From Ligula intestinalis (Eukaryota; Platyhelminthes; Cestoda; Diphyllobothriidea; Diphyllobothriidae), in contig JAYGXS010000004.1 in assembly GCA_036362985.1 (NCBI GenBank), positions 11,933,462-11,997,461 of the forward strand: a DNA stretch of 64,000 nucleotides, in the 5' to 3' direction. Both the position numbers and the translations under genes were made by a program. Under the pieces are notes generated by a model. It was not told where the DNA came from and did no database searches. It saw only the letters and a list, made by a program, of their open reading frames with translations. The first letter of the stretch is position 1. Each line of letters begins with the position of its first letter. This document shows positions 1 through 10,369 of this stretch, piece after piece.

Positions 1-484
1 AGACCTATCAGGAGACACTAGTAGTCGTGACGGGGACAAACTACAAGGGTTCATTCGTAATGTGGCGTCTATGGCCACTCGCACATGTTAGTACCCAAGC
101 CTCCTCTGTATTAGGACTGACACCCGTGAAGTTAGAAAGTAGTTCCTACGTGGTATACGTCGGCAGGCTGTTTATCTTTGTTAGCCACTACTTCCATGCT
201 CATCTCTGATAATTTTGTTGTTGGAAGGTAGCAGGCATGGTGTATGATTGAGTTAGATGCCTCGCAAGCTTGCTTTATTACAAACAAATTCCTAGCGCCA
301 TTGGTATTCGTCCGCGAAGGTCAAACTTTCGTGTTGCATTCGATGTGCTGTACTTTAGCCGGCGGCTCCGACTCACGTCAGATACAGCGCACACTCTCAT
401 TCAGTCGTTCTGTTAGGAGAAGCCGCTGGTATATTGTGGTAAATCAGACTGTATTGACTCTCAGGTGTGGTGTCTGTAGATTCT
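1..484. other. No recognisable feature
   Basis: I see no coding signature, repeat relation or RNA feature here. Open frames in this stretch have no recognisable motif and no plausible splice context. Confidence 0.5.
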
Positions 485-664
485 GTGCGAGTCTGCCTAA
501 TTTCTTGTCCTCTCTCGTGGTAGTTTTCTGTGTTGTCCCTGCTGGCTGTAGCCTTCATGTCACTTGCCCAGCTCGCCTCAGTGTCTGTTGCAGCTTGCTT
601 CAGCGTTTGCTGCGGCTTGTTGGAGCGCGTGGTGCCCATCGTCAAAATCGATGGGGGAACTGTC

Positions 665-668
<4 letters not shown>
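485..668 (+). repeat. Diverged direct repeat, copy 1
   Basis: About 180 bases that recur at 1800-1985 in the same orientation. Shared blocks include GCCCAGCTCGCCTCAGTGTC, a run around CTTGTTGGAGCGCGTGGTG, and GGGGGAACTGTCGT. The copies differ by substitutions and small indels, so this is an old interspersed or locally duplicated repeat. Both strands carry open frames, but these differ between copies in ways that do not suggest a conserved protein. Confidence 0.75.

Positions 669-709
<41 letters not shown>
669..709. repeat. (TG)n microsatellite
   Basis: About twenty uninterrupted TG units directly follow the end of the diverged direct repeat, at a point where the second copy has none. This dates the expansion after the duplication. 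Confidence 0.95.
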
Positions 710-712
<3 letters not shown>

Positions 713-819
713 CACTGCTAGTCGTTCTGTTATTAGCAAAACAAACACTATTTAGCGAACACCACAGTCGTTGCAGTCGCATCAGTCACTCTGCGACAAT
801 CCTCCGATGAAAGGTAAGC

Positions 820-1090
820 GGCGTACCTGTTCCTGTTCTACCTGCTTCTGTTCTCTTTCTCTCCTCGCTTGTTCGTTTCGCTCTGTTCTTTTTTCTAACT
901 CTTCTTCACTCTTCCCTCTCCTTCTTTCTCACCCCTCATCTGCCTATCTTTGTTATCTTCTCGATTTTCCTCTCGTTCCTTGCACTTCTCTCTCTCTCCC
1001 TCCCCCTTTTCCTTTTTCTCTCCTTTCCTCTTCGCCCATCCACATTGCAAAGTTCACCAGCTGTCTCTCTCTCTCTCTCTTCTTTCAGCC
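820..1090. repeat. Pyrimidine-rich tract
   Basis: Strongly C/T-rich on the plus strand, with a short pure (CT)n run near 1063-1082. It is low-complexity sequence, and open frames through it are compositional artefacts. Confidence 0.85.
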
Positions 1091-1379
1091 CCGCCCACGG
1101 ATGCCAACCGACAACGGAGCATGGGTAGCGCCTTTCAGTCGTTGACTGACTGGTTACCCCTCTCAGGAGGGTGTTGGCTCAGGCGTCATGCAGGGCTGCT
1201 CTCACCCTTCTGAGATTGAATGGTCTGCATGCATATGCAATGTCAGTCCTCGGCCAACCACGGTCCCTGCGGCCTGGAAGACGCTGGAACGTTCTCTCAC
1301 TTATGAATCCCTGTTGGTGATTGCGTCCACGCTCCCACTTGTCTTGAGACCCCACCTCAGGTTTCCGGAAAGCTAGGCG

Positions 1380-1740
1380 GTCACTATGCGGTGGGGAAGA
1401 GAGTGAGGTTGACCTCGGCGCGATTCTTCCCTCACTATAATAAATCTGAATGCGTCTGAATCTATCACGGTGCGCTAAAAGCCGTGGCTTGGAGGGTTTA
1501 CCAACTGACGGGAAAACTCGGGTCCCCTACGTTGCTGCTCCTTTTGTACGCGTCTTTTTGTGTGTGCGTATGGGAGGAGAGGGAGGACTGAGAGTCAGGC
1601 TGCAATGGCTCCCTCTTAATGTGGCCTTTATGGCGCTCCCGCGCAGTCGGGAGCATACCTAGCGAGATGGCTGTGTCAAGTGTGCGCGTGCTGAGTGTTT
1701 ATCGCGCCAGCCATCTACACCCTCCCTCATCCCCGGTCTT
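1380..1740 (+). repeat. Interspersed repeat, inverted relative to 10370-10690
   Basis: Read forward, this segment matches the reverse complement of 10370-10690. Shared blocks include CCAACTGACGG, TGAGAGTCAG, CTGCAATGGCTCC and CGCTCCC in the same order. It carries AATAAA near its start, but no coding potential is evident. The family is unassigned. Confidence 0.65.
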
Positions 1741-1799
1741 ATTGACTTTGTCTTTACACCGGAAACGGAGGTGGGATTGGCGAGCGAGTGGGTAGATAC

Positions 1800-1990
1800 T
1801 GCGCGAGTCTGCCTACACTCCTGTTTTCTCTCGTGCCAGTTCTCTGCGTTGCTCCTGCTTGCTGTGGTTTCGTGTTGCTTGCCCAGCTCGCCTCAGTGTC
1901 TGTTGCGGCTGGCTTCAGCGTTTGCTGCTGCTTGTTGGAGCGCGTGGTGTCCATCGTCGAAATCGACGGGGGAACTGTCGTCGCGGTGTC
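1800..1990 (+). repeat. Diverged direct repeat, copy 2
   Basis: Second copy of the repeat at 485-668, same orientation, without the TG microsatellite. Apparent open frames on either strand are not conserved in phase with the first copy. Confidence 0.75.
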
Positions 1991-2740
1991 TGTAGCAGCC
2001 CACACCTCTATGAGATCCAAGCCCAACTGCCCCACCTAAAGCCTTGCATGCGCGAAGTTGGCCACTAGGTCACGCTTGTCACCTGCAGACGGGGTGTTAA
2101 TTGCTGTCACCTGTTGCGGCTGTAGTCATCTGCTGTCATCTTGACCTTGTCATTGGGGTAGGGTGGGCGTGGGAATAGTAAATGGCGCAGATCTGTTTCA
2201 CTCTAAACAAGCTACTGCGCATTTCCATTGATCCTCACCGCTTGCGAGGCAAGGAATGCCGTACGAGGCTTACACGAGGACAAGTGGTCGTGGTCAGTAC
2301 GCCTGGGATGCGCTGCACACGTGGGAACGTTGCTGTGTGTTTATGAGAACGCAATGTCGGGCAGGCGATGGCGGCGCCTAGACCAATGGTCATTTTGCAC
2401 TTGTACAAATAAAAACTCTGCTAGTACTACTACAGATTAAACGGAGACGTTCCCTAGAGGTATATGCGATAAGTGATTTTGATGCTTGGGTAGGTTGGAT
2501 TGTTTAGCATTTCTTCAATTGGACCGCCACACGCAATGCCTTAACACATATGTCGTCATTTTTGAAATGACACGTCTGGTTTGTTAATAAGAAAAAGGAC
2601 TCAGATGTCTACGTCGAATAAGCATATTTGGAGAAGGAACTTCGGTAAGCACGCCATCTATGGTCTCCTAAAGAGGACACGGGCATAGCAACGCCCAAGC
2701 CAAGTAATAAATGTGGTCCTGCGCGCAATTCCAGGACGAA
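1991..2740. other. No recognisable feature
   Basis: Unique-looking sequence without a convincing open frame, RNA motif or relation to other parts of the window. Confidence 0.45.
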
Positions 2741-2816
2741 AAAATATTCCTAGTTCCTAACTCTAACATAAACCTAAACCGTAGGCTTAATCTTACCCGT
2801 ACCGTAGACTCTAACC
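2741..2816. repeat. Degenerate CTAACC-type repeat, left of hAT insertion
   Basis: Contains several imperfect TAACC/TAAACC units. It continues after the hAT element at 5498-5520, where the shared word AGTTAACACT also occurs in a related stretch at 18830-18960. The hAT element therefore split an older repeat copy. Telomere-like resemblance is probably incidental. Confidence 0.6.
2809..2816. repeat. hAT target site duplication, left
   Basis: The 8-mer CTCTAACC lies directly outside the left terminal inverted repeat and is repeated exactly at 5498-5505. Eight-base target duplications are diagnostic for hAT transposition. Confidence 0.92.
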
Positions 2817-2831
2817 CAGGAGTCGGCAACC
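2817..2831 (+). repeat. hAT terminal inverted repeat, left
   Basis: CAGGAGTCGGCAACC, pairing with the right terminus at 13 of 15 positions. Confidence 0.92.
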
Positions 2832-2981
2832 TTTTTAACAGAGAGAGCTAGGAAAGCAAATATTTTGAAATATATTTCAGTGAGAGCCATATAGTATATT
2901 TTAAGATTAAATTCAATCAAATGCGAGCATAATAAGCTTCTGAATTTATTCTTTAAAATACTGATCTTATAGTACTCATAG

Positions 2982-4687
2982 TTAATGCGACTTCTGGCGT
3001 TGCATTGATTCGCTGAGGGTTTTATAGTCTGGTTGGTAGTTGGTGAGGTTAAGCATCATGCTAGCGTTGAAGCTTTCATCCGTTAAACGTGATCGTAGGG
3101 TGGACTTGATGTATCTAAGATGTGAGAATGACTGCTCACATGCATACATAGATCCAAACAGGGTCAATGCAGCAATACTCACAGGGTGCAGTATATGGTA
3201 TGTGACCGGACGCGCGTTTCTAGTCTTGATCATCAGCTGGTCTTCGGGTTGAAGTGTTTTTATTTCTGTCCACAGGTTCTTGCTTGCCGACTCCGCTTTA
3301 TGTCATGCAATTTTTTGCTAATCTTCATTGAAGTCGACGAGTGTACTCTTGAAGTTCCCCAAAGCGTGCTTTAAACGACTGTAGGAGATTGGATTTGAAT
3401 CCAACTAGTTGGTGTAAATCAAAGTTTTGAGTGGACTCACTTACTGTACATACATCTTTATATGGTCTCAGTTTTTCAAAATGTAGTAAACGATCTGTTT
3501 TAAGAACCATGATAAAGAGTTTCAGCTTGTTTTCGAAAGCAAACTGGGATTGTTGAAGGGATAACACTGTATTTCCATTGACTTGCAATTTAAAGTTGAG
3601 TTGGTTCAGATGTTCGGTTATATCGACGAGAAAATAAAATATGAGGAGCCACTCAGTTTTGGCTAGCTCACGATGCTCAATGCCCTTAATTTCACGGAAA
3701 GTCCGGATTTCGTTCAGGCTATGCACTTTCCCTTTTGACAACCAACTTACATTTCTGTGCAAACTCAGACCATGATAGTTATTACCAACTTCATCCAGCA
3801 GTGTTTTAAACTGTCGACCATTTGAGGCTCGAGCAACAATAAAGTTAATCAAACGGATGACCAGCGACATCACTTCGCCGAGCTGCCCGTCACATATCTG
3901 AGCACAAAGAGCTTCCTGGTGTAGAATGAAATGGAAACGTAGGAAGGGTCTATTTTCATATTCACAGAGAAGCACAAATCCCTTTTTTTCCTCACCATAC
4001 ATGGAGCACCATCAGTACCCACTGAGATAAGTTTATCCATAGGTTTTTTTTCTTGAGCGAACTCCATGAAAGACTTGAATAAATCCTCACCTAATATGGG
4101 CCCTTTTATTGGCAGAACCGCCAGACTTTCTTCGCGCAGTGTATCACCAGCAGCATATCTTTCAATCACACTGAACTGCACCAATGGCTTACTTCTGTTG
4201 AATCATCCAAAGCCAGGGAAAAGAACGGCGTTGCATGTATGTCTTTCACTTTCGCTTCCTTCACGTGGTTTGCCATCATGGTGGTACGCTCATGAACTGT
4301 GTGTGCCGACAAAGGTGTCTTGTATCCGTTTGATTATCTTGTCTTTGTTCGGGGGATCATCAAAACGTTGATTGGCTACATCCAGCATTAACGTTTTAGA
4401 AAACTCGCCATCTGGGAATGGTTTTACGCTTCTAACTATTGCTAAAGGTCCAACAAAGCTAGCGGAGTTGTAGTCACCTTGCCGGATCCATACGCGGAGT
4501 TGCATCTGGCTGGTTTGCATCCTTTGCTCATTAGCTCTTGGTATGCTTTCTTTCGGCTATCTCCCGCAGGGTATTTTGATGCAAAGGTATCATGGCATGT
4601 GTTGAAGTGGCGCTTTACATTCGACCGTTTCATCGATGCAATCTTGTTATTGCAAATTAGGCAAACCACATAACCTGCTCTTTCCAC
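2982..4687 (-). pseudogene. hAT transposase relic (BED-type finger to dimerisation domain)
   Basis: On the minus strand the pieces fall in the canonical order of a ZBED5/GTF2IRD2-like hAT transposase. First comes a C2H2/BED-like finger (4687-4442, CLICN ... HFNTCH spacing). Next is an N-terminal helical segment (SVKPFPDGEF). The catalytic core follows (SVGTDGAPCM; then, in another frame, FHFILHQEALCAQ, INFIVARASNGRQFKTLL and WLSKGKV). The C-terminal hAT dimerisation region at 3233-2982 has FGSMYACEQSFS and STLRSRLTDE. The pieces lie in at least three reading frames. A shift falls near 4000 between the GTDGAP and HQEALC motifs, and another falls before the C-terminus, so no active protein can be made. 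The arrangement fits an inactivated transposon rather than a domesticated gene. Confidence 0.9.
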
Positions 4688-4769
4688 AAAGGCGAATACT
4701 TCAGGCCATTAATCCTGAAATGTACGATACTCCTCATCTCTTTTTCTTTTCACCATCTTCTCTGGTGCA

Positions 4770-5482
4770 GAGGTTAACTTCAGACAAATGAGAGAGTGTG
4801 TGTGTAGCGTTCAAAAATGTGCGATCTGCTATAGTCACTACACTAAGAATACTCCGTCTGATGAAAGAAAGCACCCAGATGTTAGGAGCGATTTACTAGT
4901 ACACCAGGCAAGTTTCCGCCAATGGACTGTTTGCTTGCGTCCGCCTGGGGGACATACACACAAGGGACTATAGATGACAAGGCAGTCCATTCAGTCACGC
5001 ACACGCACACGCACTCGAGCATACACGCACATCGAAATAAGCACGCCTACCTAAGGGCCATTTGAATACCTCATCCCTCGGCTGATTCAGCAAAGATCTC
5101 GGCAGGCGACATCCCCTCGGGCAATTTCAAGACACCAATAACAGAACATTTGAACGTGCTCCGAAATCCTACTAAAGCAGCAGTCACCATTGTCTCACGC
5201 TCTCTCTCAGGTCTGGCTGCACGCAATCAACACTAGCCCAGGCTTCGCCAGTGGCCACTGCCACCTGGGACGGCAATTGGGAGTTCTGTACATAATAAAT
5301 CACTCCTTCTGGTGGCTTCTGTCTTTTAACTTCCAACCTGGAATTTGGCCTGGTGATTGTAGTGACCCAAGTACAACCCACTGCTTAGACCGCCTAAAGA
5401 GTAACCAACATCACAAAATCTCAAGTTTCTGAGAGCGCCATACGCAGTCATCAAAAGAGCCATATATGGCTCGCGAGCCATA
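4770..5482. other. Noncoding right part of the hAT element
   Basis: Contains a CA-rich stretch near 4990-5040 and no coding motif. Around 5262-5320 a segment ending in GTACATAATAAATC resembles 8778-8836 (GTACACAATAAACC), so a short repeat 3' end may be nested here. AATAAA in both is compatible with a retroelement polyadenylation signal. Confidence 0.5.
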
Positions 5483-5497
5483 GGTTGCCGACCCCGG
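5483..5497 (-). repeat. hAT terminal inverted repeat, right
   Basis: GGTTGCCGACCCCGG, the inverted partner of the left end. Confidence 0.92.
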
Positions 5498-5505
5498 CTC
5501 TAACC
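5498..5505. repeat. hAT target site duplication, right
   Basis: CTCTAACC, identical to the left duplication. Confidence 0.92.
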
Positions 5506-5524
5506 ATACAGTTAACACTAGTTA

Positions 5525-5625
5525 TTAGGAAGGTTTGGTAAATTTGAATGAATCAACTGACCCAAATATGAAAAATGTGTGGCCTCGATGGAATTGGAAT
5601 CAACACAGCAGGGAAGGCTTTAGAA
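5525..5625 (-). repeat. tRNA-derived SINE-1, degenerate fragment
   Basis: The reverse complement reads like the tail of the SINE-1 family: a corrupted B box followed by ATCGAGGCC and the family tail TTTTTCATATTTGGGTCA. Better copies lie at 27945-28310, 50797-50905 and 56190-56490. Confidence 0.65.
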
Positions 5626-5745
5626 AAGAGGAAGATTCGATCGTTGGGACAACACTTTTATTCACCTGCTTCCCCTACTGCTTTATGCTTATGTCTCTGC
5701 TGAAGAATCCGCGACGCAAGGGAAGGCTTTAGGACAACCAACGCT
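5626..5745 (+). repeat. Degenerate PLE terminal repeat fragment
   Basis: Shares TATGTCTCTG, GAATCCGCGACG and GGGACAACACTTTTATTC with the hammerhead-bearing repeats at 53165-53545. The ribozyme core is not intact (CTGCTGA in place of CTGATGA). Confidence 0.5.
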
Positions 5746-5854
5746 CATTGAGCTACGAAGGCACGCGGAAGCACGCGTTCTCTGGGGCAAGCGCGCAGGT
5801 AAATTGGCGAGAATGCTCCTGCCAAACAGGCGGTACAGTAATCGACGCGGCATA

Positions 5855-5900
5855 CGAAAGACGCACGCACGAACGCACACACGCACGCACGCATGCAAAG
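5855..5900. repeat. GCAC/ACGC simple repeat
   Basis: Imperfect tetranucleotide run of ACGC and ACAC units. Similar runs occur in repeats at 8540-8570 and 10680-10755. Confidence 0.8.
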
Positions 5901-5929
5901 GTCGAATGCATGCAGTTAGCTGGACGGCG

Positions 5930-6840
5930 ATAAGCAAAGCTGCAGTTAAGAATCTGAGGAATTGCACGCAGCTCTCCCCTACGCGAGGCGGAAGGGCAAT
6001 GATTCGTCGATATGTTATCAGGTTTTTTTTAATACTTCATACAATCGGGACATCCGCGGATCCATACAACGTACACCACCAGTGTGAGGCTCGAGTCGTT
6101 GACCTGATTTGTCTTTAAACTGTGCACGAACACCTGCCGGCGAGTTGCAAGCAGCGAACCCTGGAACCTAAAGCTTACTGGCCTGGTGTTTCGGATTTTC
6201 GCTCGAATTCAGCACCAGAGGGTGTTGATGGCGCATAGAGTGTGGTGATTATAGGATGCGGTTGTTTTGCTATCACCTGCCTAATTCAATTAGCAGATCT
6301 CGCGTCTATCGCTCGGACTTGCACATAATGCGATAATGGCTCGTTAGTCCACGCCCGAGATGCGGGTAACCAACGGCTGCAGTGACAGTCAGCCATAGGA
6401 CACAGTAATTACCACATCAACGGATCGAAAATGGTGATGCAATTTTGGCAATTAACGACTTGAAAGCGGACGGGATCGCTGGGCCACGAAGTCTATTGGG
6501 TTAATCTTTTGGATTCTAGAAGCAGAGGCAGCATCCGATACGGGTTGCCCTCTGGTGCGCTAATGGCTTGATCACCGGCATGTGGATCGTGACCCGCTGA
6601 ATTTACATCACCCGTGTTGGAATTGAACGTGATAATTACTCGGCCACCTGACTTCCTAGCGCTGGCGTTAGAAGACGCGTTCGTCTGTGCGCTCCCAGGG
6701 TGGCAAATTGCTTTGGCCAAACTGAGCCTTAGCACAGGCACTTGTTTGTAGACCGGGCGCCTGTAAGCCATGGCTTAAGCAACTCACGACTCATACGATT
6801 TTCATCTCCCGCGACAATTTCGGCTTCCAATACAAGCAAA
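5930..6840. other. No recognisable feature
   Basis: Open frames here have no recognised motif. The last 70 bases grade into the PLE terminal repeat that follows. Confidence 0.4.
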
Positions 6841-6844
6841 CATG

Positions 6845-7035
6845 CGAGTCCCAGGAAGTAACTGAGAAGAAGACGACGAAATCGCTGGGAAAATACGTTT
6901 ATTTGCCTGACGTTTTGACAGAAACGGGTTTCTGCTACTGTCTCCTGTTCGTGTCTTTGATGATGAATCCGTGACGGATATCGAACCGTCAGGCGAATAA
7001 ACTTAGTGTCTCAGCGATCATGTCGTCTTCTTCTC
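6845..7035. repeat. Inverted PLE terminal repeat with decayed hammerhead
   Basis: Two partial copies of one terminal repeat face each other. The left arm (about 6845-6915) reads, on the minus strand, like the right arm (about 6955-7035); both include CCTGACG/CGTCAGG next to AATAAAC. The plus-strand hammerhead motif has TTGATGA for CTGATGA and GAAC for GAAA, so it should be inactive. The repeat adjoins PLE coding remains on the minus strand, as expected for a PLE end. Confidence 0.65.
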
Positions 7036-7690
7036 AATTTCGGCTTCGTCAAATTTGACTGTGGCTGGATTGCGCCGAATGAACTGTGAATTGAGAATTG
7101 GGGCCCTTTATCCGCGTTCGGCAACTCGCGCCCGGAGCAGTCTTCCAGTTTACCCAACAAAGTTGCTTTGTACGAAATTGCACCAGATCCAGTAGACCAC
7201 TCCGGATGTTTCGCGCAGTGGCAGTGGTTCAATCGGCTTCAGTATCCGACGCCTTATGGTTGCCTCCGGCTTGTGTGCAACTCCTACTCAAAGTAGTGCG
7301 AGAAGGTGGTCGACGACCACCGTTATCTTTCTATCGTACGGAATCGCTCGAAAAAATTTGGGGTTGGTGCGATTTTGTCGTTCTTCTTGTTTGCGCATGC
7401 ACCTGTTGAGGAAGTCGCGCGGGTAGCCATTTGCTCTGGGTGGTTGCTGTTGAAGTTCACTCCTTACATCATATTTGCCGCTTTCCTGAACACGGGCCAA
7501 CATAATCTTCGCGGCAGACGAGGACATCGAGTAAGGCCAGCTGGTTGTTTTCTTCCTCCTCCATCGTAAGTTGGATGTCCGGGGAGACGCTGTTGTGACG
7601 TTCCTTGAACCTGAGCACCTGATCGCGTTCGATGACGACGAAGGTGTCATTCACATATCGCGCCCAGAATTTCGGTCTGTGGTGTTGGAA
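7036..7690 (-). pseudogene. Penelope-like element reverse transcriptase fragment
   Basis: The minus strand encodes the second half of a PLE reverse transcriptase. It has catalytic motif C in the context FWARYVNDTFVVIERD, then motif D-like QLALLDVLVCR, and after a frameshift NGYPRDFLNRC, the usual stretch before the linker to the GIY-YIG domain. Motif C reads YVND where PLEs normally have YVDD, so the first catalytic Asp is Asn. The GIY-YIG nuclease is not recognisable in one frame. The inverted terminal repeat at 6845-7035 lies at the 3' end of this copy. The element is 5'-truncated and dead. Confidence 0.8.
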
Positions 7691-7765
7691 AACCAGCTGT
7701 TTATTCCTCTTCCATCGTAAATCCTATGCCTGGGAAGACGCTGTTGGGACGTTGTTTGGAAACTG
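7685..7765 (-). repeat. Duplicated piece of the PLE reverse transcriptase
   Basis: Repeats 7530-7610 in the same orientation: CCAGCTG ... TTCCATCGTAA ... GGGAAGACGCTGTTG against CCAGCTG ... CTCCATCGTAA ... GGGGAGACGCTGTTG. It is a second, shorter fragment of the same PLE region. Confidence 0.65.
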
Positions 7766-7769
7766 TGCT

Positions 7770-8465
7770 AGACGATACCAATTATTAAAAACAAGCTTAC
7801 TACTGCAAAATAAGTAGGCAGTTATGCTGGATATAAAGGGCGTGGTGATCCTTATAATGCATTGTTACCTTACAACTTAATGAATCCTTTTTAGGCGAAA
7901 TAATATTTCAGAAGTTCGATTAGTATTTCGCGAGATACGACATTGCTCACTCTAAATTAAGGGTGCTTTTGTCTGACGAAACACAATTTCAACGCTGCTT
8001 TTGACTGTCTTATACCCACTGGATTCGGTAGTATCCGATTATCTGATGTAAGGAATCCCACATCCATACGATAGGAACCTGATACAGTTGAAAAACCGTT
8101 TTCTCTGTCTTTGCGTGTTATCTCTGGAGGGCATTAGTGATCAACCAGTCTCAGTGCTCAAGTTTTACGTCAGGCCGAATGTGGAGAAATTGTGAGGTAA
8201 TGGGCTCATCCTGACCACAGAGCAGTGCTTACTTACCCATAGTTTGCCTTATGGCGTAAGAGACTCGCTCAGTCCACACCTCAGTTAGTCTTGCCGCACT
8301 AGTAGGTTTCAAGGTCAAATAAAAGACTGCTAGCCGCCAGGGTTAAACTGATCGAAAGGGGTCCTTTAAAACATCAGGAGCATACTTATTGCATTCAGAG
8401 ATGGCATTGGGGATGTTAGCAATGTAGCCTGACCAAATGCTAGAAACATTGGAGGCTTTCCTGAG
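7770..8465. other. No recognisable feature
   Basis: No open frame of note and no repeat relation that I can support. Confidence 0.45.
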
Positions 8466-8850
8466 GCGCTGTGCCTGCCAAATATCTGTGTGCGTGTGTT
8501 CGCTCTGACTGCATACACGCGATGACCTTAAAGGCTGCACCGGAGATATGGACGCACGCGCGTACAAGTGCGTGCCCAAGTTGTCGCGTGCCCTATCCCA
8601 ATGCGGCCAATCAGGCCACAAGAGAACGCACAGACAATCCCATTGAGCCACTGGCACCTCTCAGACAGCGTAGTTGCACATGCGGACTGCGAGGACACCG
8701 CTAGCCCGCTCCCAATGCTGGGGCTTAACACCCGGGGCGGGACAAAGAGCGTGCTGGAGATCAACCAACGGCAACTACCACCCGAGACAGCAACTCCGAG
8801 TTTTGTACACAATAAACCCTCCTTCGGGTGGATTCTAGAGTGACTCCTTT
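8466..8850 (+). repeat. Interspersed repeat with AATAAA-type 3' end
   Basis: GT/GC-rich repeat-like sequence whose end (GTACACAATAAACC then CTTCGGGTGG) resembles 5262-5320 inside the hAT element. Open frames on both strands are compositional. Class unknown; a noncoding retroelement 3' region is the simplest reading. Confidence 0.45.
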
Positions 8851-8919
8851 ATTATTGTGTTCTTCCTTGGGTATTCCAAGTGGTGTAATTCAACGTTGAC
8901 ACACGTCAGATGTCATGGT

Positions 8920-9010
8920 TATAACAGGGGATGAGTAAACTAAGGTCACAGAATGACAGTTCAACCGTAAAATTCCGACGAGTTCCACCGTGTGCTCCAC
9001 AGGAGGATGA
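8920..9010 (+). repeat. Fragment of repeat B
   Basis: GACAGTTCAACCGTAAAATTC matches in diverged form GACAGTTCGACCGTAGATTC at 10873 and a weaker copy near 9940. All are followed by a purine-rich GTGTCTCACAAGAGG-like stretch. Confidence 0.5.
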
Positions 9011-9555
9011 TGATGCAGGGGCAGTGAACTGCGCGTGGATTATTTCAAATTAGACTTGCGTGGCATCGACCTCACTCCCCCTTTCCTCATCCAGCTGTAC
9101 TCTGTGTCAAGATACAGTGAAGCAGACCGGAGGCAGGATCGAACGCAGGTGACTGGCGTAGTGTCGGTCTGTACTGACGCGGGCCACCACCAAACCACCC
9201 CTTTTCAGTATTTTTTATGGTAGCGGGACCAGAATAATGCCTGTCATGCCTTGATATAGCCTGCTTGCTGGTCCAGTGCATCTGTCACAAGGCCCTTTTG
9301 GGGGGCGATAAGGTCGCATAAGGAAGGCTAGTTGGAATAGACCCTCAGCCTTGCGAAAGAAGGAGTTAGAAACCATCTTAACCAAGACCTGTTGGACGTA
9401 GTACCTACAAAGAATAGCAATTGTATTACAGGGTTGTATATCGTCGGCTTCGGCCTGTTTTAACTCTGTCTTTGTGGCTGGATTGAATCCAGCCGACCGG
9501 AGAGGCAATCATGCGCATTCACTGACATTGGATAATTCTTTCCTCTACCGCGCAC
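9011..9555. other. No recognisable feature
   Basis: No coding motif or repeat relation seen apart from short direct words. Confidence 0.4.
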
Positions 9556-10285
9556 CACACACACACACACACATGCACGCACGTCCGGCGCAACCAAACA
9601 GCTTCTTCTGACGGCCAATAAGATCCCTCAACTACGCGTTGGTTTGTATGCAAATATCGACAGCCTTCAGGCTCGGCCATGCTTCGCCAATCGATGTGGC
9701 ATAGTTTTCCCTAAAGAAATGTGTACAAGGCAAAGATCAGGAGACTAGAAGAATTTATTAACGACAAGACAGTTCGTGCTGTACTTACCCATCAAGTTTC
9801 AGCCCCACTAGATCGAAATTTAATTCTACAGCTTATCGTGTCTTATTTATAGGCAGTGACCGTACGCAGCTGAAAAAGAGGTCACGAAATGTTATGCCGT
9901 CTGCCAGGCTCGTGATTTTTGCCTTGTTCATATTTGCGACAGGTTGACTGTAAATTCTAACAAAGTTCATTATGTGTCTCACAAGAGAAAGGGTGTAAGG
10001 ACGATGAATTGAGCGGTATCTCTATCCTCGCCCACCCGAGCGCGCTCTTGTGACTGAATCAAGAAGAACAGAGACCAAGGTGATTGACGCGGCTCGAGCC
10101 TGTTCCTAGTTGTGCAACCGAACTCCCCGCGTGCGGCATTTGTTGTGTGCACACTTTAAATACTGCAAGCCGTACCTTGATCTGGCTCCCATGTTGGTCT
10201 AAGGCGTCTTCCGCACAGGGACACGAGAATATTCATATCTATTTAGGGGTGCCCAGTTGAGTTTTAAGTTACTCTGTTTACCTAA
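9556..10285 (+). repeat. Repeat B, copy 1
   Basis: Starts in a CA run and continues for about 730 bases that recur at 10735-11280. Shared ordered blocks include GTCCGGCG, CGGCCAATAA, TTCGCCAATCGA/TTCACCAATCGA, TGTGTCTCACAAGAG, TGCAAGCCGTACCTTGA/CTATGCCGTACCTTGA, CGAGAATATTCA and TACTCTGTTT. Copies differ by many substitutions and indels. No protein is encoded. Confidence 0.8.
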
Positions 10286-10302
10286 TCTAGTCTCACCTGT
10301 AC

Positions 10303-10320
10303 CTTTTGTCGAGACAAAAG
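10303..10320. other. Short perfect palindrome
   Basis: CTTTTGTC, GA, GACAAAAG form an 8-bp inverted repeat with a 2-base spacer. A weaker outer pair CTAATCT ... AGATTAG flanks it. Confidence 0.6.
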
Positions 10321-10369
10321 TTGAGAAGATTAGAGATAGGGAGGGGAGCGCTGGCCGCTGGCGCGGCCA

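Larger units (their letters stand above)
2817..5497 (-). mobile_element. hAT-superfamily DNA transposon, complete ends, dead transposase
   Basis: A 2.68-kb element with 15-base terminal inverted repeats: CAGGAGTCGGCAACC on the left, and CCGGGGTCGGCAACC when the right end is read inward (two mismatches). Perfect 8-base flanking duplications confirm that both boundaries were made by transposition. Subterminal GAGCCATAT words occur near both ends. The interior encodes a degenerate hAT transposase on the minus strand. The remaining 0.7 kb between the transposase start and the right end is noncoding and CA-rich in part. The family resembles the ZBED5/GTF2IRD2/SCAND3-type group of hAT transposases. 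Confidence 0.93.

Noticed and set aside
244..810. 188-codon plus-strand open frame
   Set aside because: It runs through the diverged repeat and the TG microsatellite (poly Cys-Val), has no motif, and the related copy at 1800-1990 does not preserve the frame.
771..1145. Open frame rich in Ser/Leu/Pro
   Set aside because: Product of a pyrimidine-rich low-complexity tract.
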